From an uncultured Opitutales bacterium (GTDB lineage: Bacteria; Verrucomicrobiota; Verrucomicrobiia; Opitutales; UBA953): 41,464 nucleotides of DNA. Shown here piece by piece: positions 6,934 through 15,237 of this stretch; the first letter of the stretch is position 1, and every line of letters starts with the position of its first letter. The stretch lies in the NCBI GenBank assembly GCA_934675585.1, contig CAKUQY010000017.1, positions 1-41,464 of the forward strand, given 5' to 3'. Under the pieces are notes generated by a model. That model had not been told where the DNA came from, ran no database searches, and saw nothing but the letters and a program-made list of their open reading frames with translations. The translations under genes and the position numbers were made by a program.

Positions 6934-8787
6934 CTATCGCGTTGCGGGCGCGTCGGGCGAAAGACGACGTTCCTTGATAATCGGAAGCAGTTTGGCGATA
7001 AATTCGTCGAGCGTGCACGAGCCCTCGAGCGACTTGTCCGCGCGGGAACGCACATTGACGAGCCCGGCTTCCATTTCTTTTGCGCCAACGACAAGCATGT
7101 GCGGCACTTTTTCCAGTTCTGCACGGCGAATTTTTGCGCCGAGTTTGTCGCTGTGTTCATCAACCGAAGCGCGAATGCGGAACGATTTGAGTTTCTCGAC
7201 CATTTCTTTTGCCGCGGGAACGAGCGTGTCGTTGAGCGGCAAAATGCGCACTTGTTCAGGCGCGAGCCAGGTTGGGAAATCGCCCGCAAAGTGTTCGATC
7301 AAAATGCCAACAAAACGTTCCATCGAGCCGAACGGCGCGCGGTGAATCATCACTGGGCGATGCGGTTTGTTGTCCGCTCCCGTGTATGAAAGATTAAAGC
7401 GTTCTGGCAAATTGAAATCGACTTGCACGGTGCCGAGCTGCCAGCCGCGACCGATAACGTCTTTGACGACGAAGTCGATTTTCGGACCGTAAAATGCTGC
7501 TTCGCCAGCTTCTTCGGTGACGGGAACGCCGAGCGTCGCTGCGGCGGTGCGGCAAGCGTTTTCTGCTTTTTCCCAATTTTCCGCCGAGCCGATATATTTT
7601 GGCGATTCGGGATCGCGCAAACCGACGCGCACGGTGTAATTGGTCATGCCGAGCGTTGAAAGAATAATTTTAACGAGTTCGAGACAGCCGAGCACTTCTT
7701 GCGCAATTTGGTCTTCGGTGCAGAAAAGGTGTCCGTCGTCCTGCGTAAAGCCGCGCACGCGCGTCAGCCCGTTGAGTTCGCCCGATTGTTCCCAGCGGTA
7801 AACCGTGCCAAATTCCGCGAGGCGCACCGGCAAATCGCGGAACGAGTGCGGTTGCGAATCGAATATTTTGATATGGTGCGGACAATTCATCGGCTTCAAC
7901 AAAAATCCATCGAGCTGTCCCGCGGTGAGCAAGTTTGCGAGATCGGCGCACGATTTGTTTTCAGTTACCAATTTTTCAATTTGTTCTGGCGGGATCACTG
8001 GCGTGAATTGCGATTCGCGGTAATACGGGAAATGTCCCGAAGTGCGATACAAATTCAAGTTGCCGATGTTCGGCGTGAAAACTTGTTTGTAATCTTGCTT
8101 GAACAATTGTTCAGAAATAAATGTTTGCAACTCTTGGCGGACGATTGCGCCGTTGGGAGTCCAAAGAATTAAGCCCTGACCGACATCTTCGTCGATGTGG
8201 AAAAGTTTAAGTTCGCGGCCGAGTTTGCGGTGGTCGCGCTTTTTCGCCTCTTCCATATTTTTCAGATATTCGTCGAGTTCGGCTTTTGACGGGAACACAA
8301 CGCCGTAAACGCGCTGGAGTTGTTTATTATTTTCGTTCCCGCGATGATACGCTCCCGCGATGGAAGTTAATTTTACGGCTTTGCACTGTGAAGTGTAGCG
8401 CACGTGCGGTCCCGCGCAGAGATCGAGATATTCGCCATTGCGATAAAAAGTAATAGTTTCACCTTCGGGAATGTCGTCGAGACGGCCAGGTTTAAATTCG
8501 CGCAACCATGGTGTTTCTTCGATAAGTTTTTTTGCTTCGTCGCGCGAAACTTCAATGCGTTCAAATCGTTGATTTTCTTTGACCACTTTTTTCATTTCTG
8601 CCTCGATTGCTTCGAGATCTTCGGTGGTGAGTTTTTTTGCTAAATCAACATCGTAATAAAAACCGCCGTCTGTTGCGGGACCAACATCAAGCTGTGCGTC
8701 TGGAAACAAACGCAACAAAGCCGTCGCCAAAATGTGCGATGCACTGTGGCGAAGTTCGTGAATAGGTGTAACTGCTTTTTCTTCCAT
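6934..8787 (-). CDS. thrS: Threonyl-tRNA synthetase lacking the TGS domain
   Basis: Charges tRNA-Thr. The protein opens directly with the editing domain (HSASHILATALL, about residues 14-25) and so lacks the roughly 60-residue N-terminal TGS domain of the E. coli enzyme. The class II core is complete: zinc ligands in PMNCPHH, DDGHLFC and MIHRAPFG; motif 2 RWEQSGELNGLTRVRGFTQD; motif 3 APFGSMERF. There is an extra loop of roughly 30 residues before PMNCPHH (about IEKLVTENKSCADLANLL). The anticodon-binding domain is at the C-terminus. A 617-residue total fits loss of TGS plus this insert. It has its own promoter, and the 5' leader is too short for a T-box. Confidence 0.95.
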   Translation of the reverse strand: MEEKAVTPIHELRHSASHILATALLRLFPDAQLDVGPATDGGFYYDVDLAKKLTTEDLEAIEAEMKKVVKENQRFERIEVSRDEAKKLIEETPWLREFKPGRLDDIPEGETITFYRNGEYLDLCAGPHVRYTSQCKAVKLTSIAGAYHRGNENNKQLQRVYGVVFPSKAELDEYLKNMEEAKKRDHRKLGRELKLFHIDEDVGQGLILWTPNGAIVRQELQTFISEQLFKQDYKQVFTPNIGNLNLYRTSGHFPYYRESQFTPVIPPEQIEKLVTENKSCADLANLLTAGQLDGFLLKPMNCPHHIKIFDSQPHSFRDLPVRLAEFGTVYRWEQSGELNGLTRVRGFTQDDGHLFCTEDQIAQEVLGCLELVKIILSTLGMTNYTVRVGLRDPESPKYIGSAENWEKAENACRTAAATLGVPVTEEAGEAAFYGPKIDFVVKDVIGRGWQLGTVQVDFNLPERFNLSYTGADNKPHRPVMIHRAPFGSMERFVGILIEHFAGDFPTWLAPEQVRILPLNDTLVPAAKEMVEKLKSFRIRASVDEHSDKLGAKIRRAELEKVPHMLVVGAKEMEAGLVNVRSRADKSLEGSCTLDEFIAKLLPIIKERRLSPDAPATR

Positions 8788-8810
8788 AAAATTAATAATA
8801 ATCTTTTTTA

Positions 8811-8839
8811 ATTATACACTTTCGTTTTACTTTTATAAA
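8811..8839 (-). promoter_or_regulatory. Predicted sigma-70 promoter of thrS
   Basis: On the minus strand a perfect -10 TATAAT (8811-8816) is preceded by a 17-bp spacer and a weak -35 TTTATA (8834-8839). The expected start of transcription is about 15-20 bases before the thrS ATG (8785-8787). Confidence 0.55.
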
Positions 8840-8879
8840 CCAATCTTTTAGCAATGCCAAAGTTTTGCGTTCCCGCCAA

Positions 8880-9812
8880 TTATTTTGCAAAACTTAAAAT
8901 TTGAAATACGTGTCCCATTTTGCTCGGGTGAATGAGTTCAAGCAATTTGTTGCGGGAACGCTGATCTTGGCTGGCGATCTTTGTGATTTCATCTGTCGCA
9001 TAGCGCATAAAAAACGCTTCTTGGCGCAAGGTTGAAACGTTGCGCGCGCCGTTCCCGCGAGCGACATTTTCAAGTCGCTCCCACATAACATGACAAGTCA
9101 AATCTTGTTCGCCGGGACGCGCCAGCAAATCGTTTGTTTGCGTGTGTTTGTAATAAGCGCGCGCCGTTCCCGCAGGAAAAGCCGCGAGGCAATCGGCAAC
9201 CGTTTTGCCATAATCTGGAAAAATCGCAATGCCTTGCCACGTTCCCGCGCAAATCGTTTGCATCAAATTTTCAGCGTCGAGCGAAATATCAAGATGCCAA
9301 TCATCGTCAGGAATTTCAAGCGTTCCCGCAAAATTTGCCAAGCGTTCGTTCGAAAAATTTTCGAGCAAAATTTCTTTTAACTCGCCATCGTTCCCGCGCG
9401 TAATGCCGAGTTCCCGCCACGCGCCATTTTTTACAACAAGCCGCGCAAATGGCTGCGCGTCAAAAAGTTCATTCGCGAAAATAATGGCTTTTGCGGGAAC
9501 GTAAATCGGCTCGCCCACGCGAATTGTTTTTGTTGTGCCAAAATGTTTTTTTGCCTCAGCGACAATGGGGCTTTCGGCGCTTTCGGAACCGATTTCGACA
9601 AAAGTAAAATCTGAAAAATCAACGTTCCCGCCGAGCAAATTTTTAGCGGCGGCGCAAATTAAAGGCGCAAAAACGCTGGCAATTGATGTCGCCGTGTAAA
9701 AATCCGTTCCCGCGCCAATGCCGACGCGTTCAATGTTCCCGCGCGTGTAATAACCGCGATTAGGTGCGAACAAAGCTTGGCGCGTGAACGCTTCGTAGCC
9801 GATGGCGTTCAT
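8880..9812 (-). CDS. MidA/NDUFAF7-type SAM-dependent methyltransferase
   Basis: A 310-residue member of the Methyltransf_28 family, whose mitochondrial member NDUFAF7 methylates an arginine of complex I subunit NDUFS2. Family marks visible are GYYT near the N-terminus, FTFVEIGSES in the SAM site, IIFANELFDAQPFAR, PDYGKT, GEQDLTCHVMWE and KMGHVFQIL near the end. The gene ends the long minus-strand run that contains nuoM and nuoN, and it starts 4 bp after speA stops, so co-transcription with speA is likely. A complex I assembly role fits the context but is inferred. It carries many copies of the GGGAACG motif. Confidence 0.85.
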   Translation of the reverse strand: MNAIGYEAFTRQALFAPNRGYYTRGNIERVGIGAGTDFYTATSIASVFAPLICAAAKNLLGGNVDFSDFTFVEIGSESAESPIVAEAKKHFGTTKTIRVGEPIYVPAKAIIFANELFDAQPFARLVVKNGAWRELGITRGNDGELKEILLENFSNERLANFAGTLEIPDDDWHLDISLDAENLMQTICAGTWQGIAIFPDYGKTVADCLAAFPAGTARAYYKHTQTNDLLARPGEQDLTCHVMWERLENVARGNGARNVSTLRQEAFFMRYATDEITKIASQDQRSRNKLLELIHPSKMGHVFQILSFAK

Positions 9813-9816
9813 TGAA

Positions 9817-11775
9817 TTATTTTTTGCGGGAACGCGATTTAGTCTTGCGTGGCGAAAGCAAATACGAGCGACCGCCGATTAATTTTTCATAAATATCGAG
9901 CAATGCAACGCCTTCGCGCGCTTTAACTTGTTTAGATTTGATTGCGGCATCGACTTGACGTTTTGCCAAACGGCAAAGATCTGTCGCGTTGTATTGAATC
10001 ATTTCAAGAATTTTTTTAATCGAATAACCTTCAATCGTTTCTTCAATGTAAAATCCGTCATCTTCTTCATCGTCGAGGAAAACGTGAACTTCATTAACGC
10101 GACCAAAAAGATTATGCAAATCGCCGATGATATCTTGATATGCGCCCACTAAAAACGCGCCAAGATAATACGGCTCGCCCGATTTTAACGGATGTAAATC
10201 GAGAGTTGTGCGCACGTCTTCAAAATCGACAAATTCATTAATTTTGCCATCGCTATCGCAAGTAATATCCACGAGCGTCGCGGGAACGGTGGGTTTTTCT
10301 GTCAAGCGGTGAATCGGCGCAAACGGGAACAATTGTTTAATTGCCCAACTATCGAGCAATGATTGAAACACCGAAAAATTGCAAACGTATTGTTCAGACA
10401 AAAGCGCGTCCAAGCAAACCAATTCTTCGGGAACGTTCCCGCGCAACGCAGGCAACGCACGATGAATTTGGCGGCAAATTTGCCAATAAATGCGATCGGC
10501 TTCTGCGCGATTTTCGAGCGATAAATAACCGTGTTGAAAAAGCGAATGCGCTTCTTCGCGTTTTTGCCCAGCGTCGTGATAACGTTCGAGCAACGAATAT
10601 TGCGAAGGATTTTTCAAAATTTCTTCCAACTCTTTAACAATGCCAGCTTTTTTGTGCGAAAGCAATGATTGCTCAGAATTATCGGCGGTAACAACTTTGC
10701 CGACGACATCTAAAATCAAAATCGAATGCGGAGCCACGATCGCGCGACCGCTTTCGGAAGTGATAGTTGGGTGCGGCACATCGGCATCGTCGCAAACAGC
10801 TTTGATATTTGAAACCACGTCGCGCGCGTACACTTCCATCGTATAATTCATCGAACTTTCATAATTCGAGTGCGAGCCATCATAGTCAATGCCGAGTCCG
10901 CCGCCCACGTCAATGCGTCCCATCGGGAATCCCATGCGGTGTAATTCGCAATAAAAACGGGCAGCTTCGGTACAAGCTTTTTTAATTGTAAAAATATTGG
11001 GGACTTGCGAGCCGACGTGAAAATGCAACAATTGCAAGCAGTCGGTCATTTTTGCGCGCTTAATTTTTTTTGCAGCGACAATCATTTCACCAGGAGTCAG
11101 CCCAAACTTTGCGTGTTCGCCGGTTGATTTTGCCCATTTGCCTTCACCCGAAGTTGTTAATTTTGCGCGAAAACCAATCACGGGAACGCAATTCATATCT
11201 TTTGCCAAACGAATAATGCGATCGACCTCATCGAGCTGTTCAATAACGATAATTGTTTTTTTGCCCAAGCGTTGACCAAGCATTGCCAAACGAATGTAAT
11301 CGTCGTCTTTGTAGCCGTTGCAAATTAAAAGCGCGTTTTTATTTTCAAGTTGCGCTAACGCGATGAGCAATTCTGGTTTTGAGCCCGCTTCCAAACCATA
11401 ATCAAACGCTTCGCCCGCATCGGTGATTTCCTCAATCACTTCACGCAATTGATTAACTTTAATCGGGAACACGCCTTGATATTTGCCTTCATAATTTTCG
11501 TCTTTAATCGCCGCGCGAAATGCTTTGTTGAGCTGAATAACGCGGGAACGCAAAATGTCTTGCACGCGAATTGTCATTGGCGGACGCAGCCCCATGCTTT
11601 CTGCTTCTTTCACGACATCGATAATGCGGATTTTGCGCGCATCGCCCATCGGATGCACATTCAAAAATCCGTCATCATCAACACTAAACAAATTGCCACC
11701 CCAACGCTTGAAGCCATAATATTCTTCTGCATCGGCGGGCGCCCAAGAATTCAATTTGCTGTTCATTGATAACAT
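9817..11775 (-). CDS. speA: Biosynthetic arginine decarboxylase
   Basis: PLP enzyme that turns arginine into agmatine, the entry to polyamine synthesis. The fold-III alanine-racemase-type PLP lysine is K106 in GVFPIKVNQLREV. Further family marks are LLHFHVGSQ, RIDVGGGLGIDYDG and ESGRAIVAPHS. At 652 residues it has the length of SpeA (about 630-660), not of diaminopimelate decarboxylase. The start may be the ATG at 11775 or the internal M4 (MNSKLNSW). The last residues (KSRSRKK) are encoded by a GGGAACG copy overlapping the end. argH in the same window connects arginine supply with this step. Confidence 0.93.
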   Translation of the reverse strand: MLSMNSKLNSWAPADAEEYYGFKRWGGNLFSVDDDGFLNVHPMGDARKIRIIDVVKEAESMGLRPPMTIRVQDILRSRVIQLNKAFRAAIKDENYEGKYQGVFPIKVNQLREVIEEITDAGEAFDYGLEAGSKPELLIALAQLENKNALLICNGYKDDDYIRLAMLGQRLGKKTIIVIEQLDEVDRIIRLAKDMNCVPVIGFRAKLTTSGEGKWAKSTGEHAKFGLTPGEMIVAAKKIKRAKMTDCLQLLHFHVGSQVPNIFTIKKACTEAARFYCELHRMGFPMGRIDVGGGLGIDYDGSHSNYESSMNYTMEVYARDVVSNIKAVCDDADVPHPTITSESGRAIVAPHSILILDVVGKVVTADNSEQSLLSHKKAGIVKELEEILKNPSQYSLLERYHDAGQKREEAHSLFQHGYLSLENRAEADRIYWQICRQIHRALPALRGNVPEELVCLDALLSEQYVCNFSVFQSLLDSWAIKQLFPFAPIHRLTEKPTVPATLVDITCDSDGKINEFVDFEDVRTTLDLHPLKSGEPYYLGAFLVGAYQDIIGDLHNLFGRVNEVHVFLDDEEDDGFYIEETIEGYSIKKILEMIQYNATDLCRLAKRQVDAAIKSKQVKAREGVALLDIYEKLIGGRSYLLSPRKTKSRSRKK

Positions 11776-11819
11776 TATAAAATAATTCGAATAAAAAATC
11801 GAGTTTGCTTGCCGAATTT

Positions 11820-12608
11820 TTACAATCGCGGAACCGCAGCAAGCAACGAACGCGTGTAATTATGTTGCGGGAACGCGATCACGTCTTTTGCCGTTCCCGT
11901 CTCAACCAAATCTCCGCGAAACATAACACAAACGCGGTCGGCAACTTTGGCGACGAGTCCAAAATTATGCGTAATCAACAAAATGCTCATTCCCAATTTT
12001 TTTCGCAAATCGAGCAACAAATCCATAATTTGCGCTTGCACGGTAACATCGAGCGCCGTCGTTGGCTCATCGGCAATCAAAATACGCGGCTCACCCGCAA
12101 TCGCCATCGCAATCATCACGCGCTGTTGCATACCGCCCGAAAGCTCAAACGGGAACGCATTCGCGTGCTCAGGTTTTAACCCAACCGCCAAAAGCAATTC
12201 CGCAACGCGTTCCCACCGCGATTTTTTTGTGGGAAATTTTACCAATAAATGCGTTTTTAAAGTTTCTTCTAACTGCCAACCAATCGTGTAAACTGGGTTG
12301 AGCGAGCTTTGCGGATTTTGAAAAATATAGGCGATTTCTTTCCCGCGAACCGCGCGCAAATCGCGTTCCCGCAAACCAATTAATTCGCGTTCCCGCAAGC
12401 GCGCGCTACCTTCAATTTTACAATTACTCTCAGGCAAAAGCGCTGTCAGTGCTTGCGAAGTTACACTTTTACCGCTGCCGCTCTCGCCGACAATCGCTAA
12501 AATTTCTCCCGCGAGCAAATCAAACGAAACATTTTTTACCGCTTGCGTCGCGTTCCCGCGCGAAAAAAATGTTAGCGATAAATTTTTGACAGCAAGCACA
12601 ACGGACAT
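11820..12608 (-). CDS. Oligopeptide/dipeptide-type ABC transporter ATP-binding protein
   Basis: A 262-residue ATPase with Walker A GESGSGKS (41-48), Q-loop FQNPQSSLNPVYTIG, signature LSGGMQQR (156-163), Walker B ILIADEP (176-182) with TTALDVTVQ, and H-loop LLITHN. QNPQSSLNPVYTIG and DEPTTALDVTVQAQI are typical of DppD/OppD-class importers for peptides or nickel. The protein is shorter than DppD (about 330) and lacks the C-terminal oligopeptide-binding extension. No permease or binding-protein gene is next to it: it stands between the OleA-like gene and speA, so its partners must be elsewhere. Confidence 0.88.
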   Translation of the reverse strand: MSVVLAVKNLSLTFFSRGNATQAVKNVSFDLLAGEILAIVGESGSGKSVTSQALTALLPESNCKIEGSARLRERELIGLRERDLRAVRGKEIAYIFQNPQSSLNPVYTIGWQLEETLKTHLLVKFPTKKSRWERVAELLLAVGLKPEHANAFPFELSGGMQQRVMIAMAIAGEPRILIADEPTTALDVTVQAQIMDLLLDLRKKLGMSILLITHNFGLVAKVADRVCVMFRGDLVETGTAKDVIAFPQHNYTRSLLAAVPRL

Positions 12609-12639
12609 AATTTTATGCGTTTTTCAAACGTTAAAATTG

Positions 12640-13686
12640 TTAAAACTCAACACCAAGCATCATCGTCGAAAGCCCGCTCCCGATGCCGAGCAATGCTACT
12701 TTTTCGCCCTGCTTAATCGTTCCCGCCTGATGTGCGAGCGACAATGTTGCCGGCAACGAAACAGAACCAACGTTCCCGAGAAATTGAAAACTTGCCCAAT
12801 CTTTCGCGCGGTCAAGTCCCAACGCTTCAAAAAGCGCGCTCGTATGACGCGAACCCACTTGGTGAGTAATCACGCGCGCGGGAGTTTGCTCGTTCCAGCC
12901 AAGCGTAGATTTAAAATTGTTCCAAGCGCGCGACGCGAGAGCAATGCCCGAAATGAGCAATTTTTCGGAATCTGTTTGCATTGCAAGCGCGTTCCCGCAG
13001 GTGTCGCCTTCGCAAAATTTATTTGCCTGCGAATCAACCTCGACAACGCCGCCGATTAATTTTGCGATTTTTTGACGTGCAACATTTGCATGCGAAATCA
13101 CTGCCGCAACTGCTCCCGCACCAATGGTTAAATTAGCAAAATAAGGTTTAATGGAATTGCGGGTGAGCGTCAAATCGGCGTTGAGTTTTTCGATGCAACT
13201 TTCCACAAGCGGCTTACCATTTTCGCCACTGCAAATAAGCGCGCGTTTAATTTGCCCCGATTCAATCATCGAAGCTGCCACCGCAATCGCATTCAAAAAA
13301 CCCAAACACGCATTCGAAATATCAAAAAATTGCGTCTTAGGCAACAAGCCCAGCAAGCCATGAACATACGCCGCCGTTGCGGGCTCAAGACGATCGCGAC
13401 AAACACTCGAATGAATCAACAAATCAATGTCCGCGGGAACGATATTTCCTTGCGCCATCGCTTGCGTTCCCGCGAGCGCAGACGCTTCGGACGGCTTGAT
13501 AGGTTGCTGCCAAAAACGGCGTTCCCGAATGCCAGTCATCAACTCTAAGCGTCCTGCCGGCAAGCGCAAACGCTCGTAAATCGGCGCTAATTTTTGCTCA
13601 ATCAACTCAGAAGACCAAATCTCTGGCGGCAACACGACCGACAGAGATTCGATTACAATATTTTGCCACTTCATCTGCTTATGCAA
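12640..13686 (-). CDS. OleA/FabH-like thiolase-fold 3-oxoacyl synthase
   Basis: A 348-residue ketosynthase III-type enzyme. The nucleophile is C127 in FFDISNACLGF, with THQVGSRHTSAL providing the His and LGNVGSVSLPA the Asn. The stretch VCRDRLEPATAAY places a Glu (E101) where OleA carries its extra catalytic Glu, and SNACLGFLNAI resembles OleA more than FabH. OleA joins two fatty acyl-CoAs head to head for long-chain olefin synthesis. No oleB, oleC or oleD is in the window. The start overlaps the end of nuoN by 8 bp (or use M5 at 13674), so it is probably translated from the nuo message. Confidence 0.8.
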   Translation of the reverse strand: MHKQMKWQNIVIESLSVVLPPEIWSSELIEQKLAPIYERLRLPAGRLELMTGIRERRFWQQPIKPSEASALAGTQAMAQGNIVPADIDLLIHSSVCRDRLEPATAAYVHGLLGLLPKTQFFDISNACLGFLNAIAVAASMIESGQIKRALICSGENGKPLVESCIEKLNADLTLTRNSIKPYFANLTIGAGAVAAVISHANVARQKIAKLIGGVVEVDSQANKFCEGDTCGNALAMQTDSEKLLISGIALASRAWNNFKSTLGWNEQTPARVITHQVGSRHTSALFEALGLDRAKDWASFQFLGNVGSVSLPATLSLAHQAGTIKQGEKVALLGIGSGLSTMMLGVEF

Positions 13687-15205
13687 TTAAGCCAAACAAG
13701 ACGAAATAAAGGACGCAACCCACAACCGTGAGCGCTGAAAATCCCGCGAGCCAAAATGCGCGAATCGTCGTTGGCTTTGCCACTTTGAGTTCTGGCAAAT
13801 CGCTTTTTTCGTAAAATTTGCGCGCCCAAGCAAAATAGTAATAAACACTGCCGCCAACGCAGATTAACATAATAATCGCGGGGACGTACATTTCGGCGTA
13901 AAAAAGCACCCACAACAGCGCGAGTTTTGCGATAAAACCAACCGTTGGGGGAATTCCTGCGAGCGACGCAATACCTGTTGTCAAAGCCGTTGCCAAAAGT
14001 GGCGAGCGCGAAGACATTGCCGCAAAATCGTCAATGTGCAATTCTTGTTCGCAGCCTTTGTGCGCGGGAACGTGAGCCATTGCGCTGAAAATTGGGTAAA
14101 GCGAAAGCACATAAAACACCATGTACAAAATAACCGCGCCGAACATCATTACAAAAACGGTGTTATCATAACTCGCGTCCCAAAGCGAATTGTGCGTGTA
14201 TTTCATAATTGCCAACAAAACGAGCATCAAATAACTCGCGTGCGATGCGCCCGAAAGACCGAGCAACCGCTTAACATTTTGTTGACCAAGCGCCGTCACA
14301 TTCGCGACAATCATCGAAAGAATCGAAAGAACAACAAGTACTGGGAACAATGCGTCAAACAGCGGCAAAAATACGCCAATCAAGAAAAAGAACATCGCAA
14401 ACAAACCCGTCGCTTTTGACAAAGTCGCCAAGAAAAATGTAACGTGCATTGGCGCACCTTGATAAGTGTCGGGAATCCAAAAATTCATCGGCAAAATACC
14501 AAATTTAAACATCACGCCACCGAGCACCATCATTGCGCCAGCGATTGCCATTGGATTGCTTGAATCTTTTGCGATTGCATCTGTGAGCGCTTGGAATTCG
14601 ATCGGCGAACCATAACTGCCCGTCAACGCGACAAAACCGTAAAGCAACATAATGCCAAAAAGCAACATCGCTCCACTCACCGCTCCCGCGATAAGATATT
14701 TTACGCCCGCTTCGAGCGAAGCCACGTTCCCGCGGCAAGAGCCGACCAACGCATAAAGCAAAATTGTCAGCGTTTCAAGCGAAACAAAAAACCACAAGAA
14801 ATCTGCTTGTTTAAACAAAATCGAAGCCGCCGCCGTCGCAATGATAATCAAGCAATTGGTAATCGGCCCTGAAAATTCTGCACGCTTAGCAACAACGCCC
14901 GTGAGGCGAATTGTCAAAAAGCCACAACCAATCAAAATCGTCGAGAAAAGCGCCACGACCGAATATTCGTTCCCAACATCCATCGGCGGCCAATTCAACA
15001 TTTGGGCAAAACTCATCAATGCCGCAAAAAGCATACCGCAACTTGCGATCGAACGACCAATTTTTAAATTATCGCGCGGCGAAATCACATCGACCACCAG
15101 CGTAAACATCGCCAAAATCGCCAAAACGATTTCTGGAAAAAATACACGCAACGTCGTCGCCGTTGGCGCGTAACTGTTAATAAATTGTAATGTCTCAGCG
15201 TTCAT
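13679..15205 (-). CDS. nuoN: NADH-quinone oxidoreductase subunit N
   Basis: Antiporter-like proton-pumping membrane subunit of respiratory complex I, 508 residues with about 14 hydrophobic segments. Clear marks are SLETLTILLYALVG (the conserved Glu of TM5), AGAMMVLGGVMFKFGILPMNFW (key Lys), PDTYQGAPMHVTFFLATLSK and SGASHASYLMLVLLA. It follows nuoM by about 30 bp on the same strand and is joined to the OleA-like gene by a short overlap. Only the nuoM-nuoN end of the operon is here; nuoL and the other subunits must lie elsewhere, because rpsT on the opposite strand precedes nuoM. Confidence 0.95.
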   Translation of the reverse strand: MNAETLQFINSYAPTATTLRVFFPEIVLAILAMFTLVVDVISPRDNLKIGRSIASCGMLFAALMSFAQMLNWPPMDVGNEYSVVALFSTILIGCGFLTIRLTGVVAKRAEFSGPITNCLIIIATAAASILFKQADFLWFFVSLETLTILLYALVGSCRGNVASLEAGVKYLIAGAVSGAMLLFGIMLLYGFVALTGSYGSPIEFQALTDAIAKDSSNPMAIAGAMMVLGGVMFKFGILPMNFWIPDTYQGAPMHVTFFLATLSKATGLFAMFFFLIGVFLPLFDALFPVLVVLSILSMIVANVTALGQQNVKRLLGLSGASHASYLMLVLLAIMKYTHNSLWDASYDNTVFVMMFGAVILYMVFYVLSLYPIFSAMAHVPAHKGCEQELHIDDFAAMSSRSPLLATALTTGIASLAGIPPTVGFIAKLALLWVLFYAEMYVPAIIMLICVGGSVYYYFAWARKFYEKSDLPELKVAKPTTIRAFWLAGFSALTVVGCVLYFVLFGLIA

Positions 15206-15237
15206 AGGAATTGAGAATAAAAATTGAAAAATTCAAA

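Noticed and set aside
8788..8880. T-box or attenuator upstream of thrS
   Set aside because: The predicted transcript leader is only about 15-20 bases and no T-box sequence is present.
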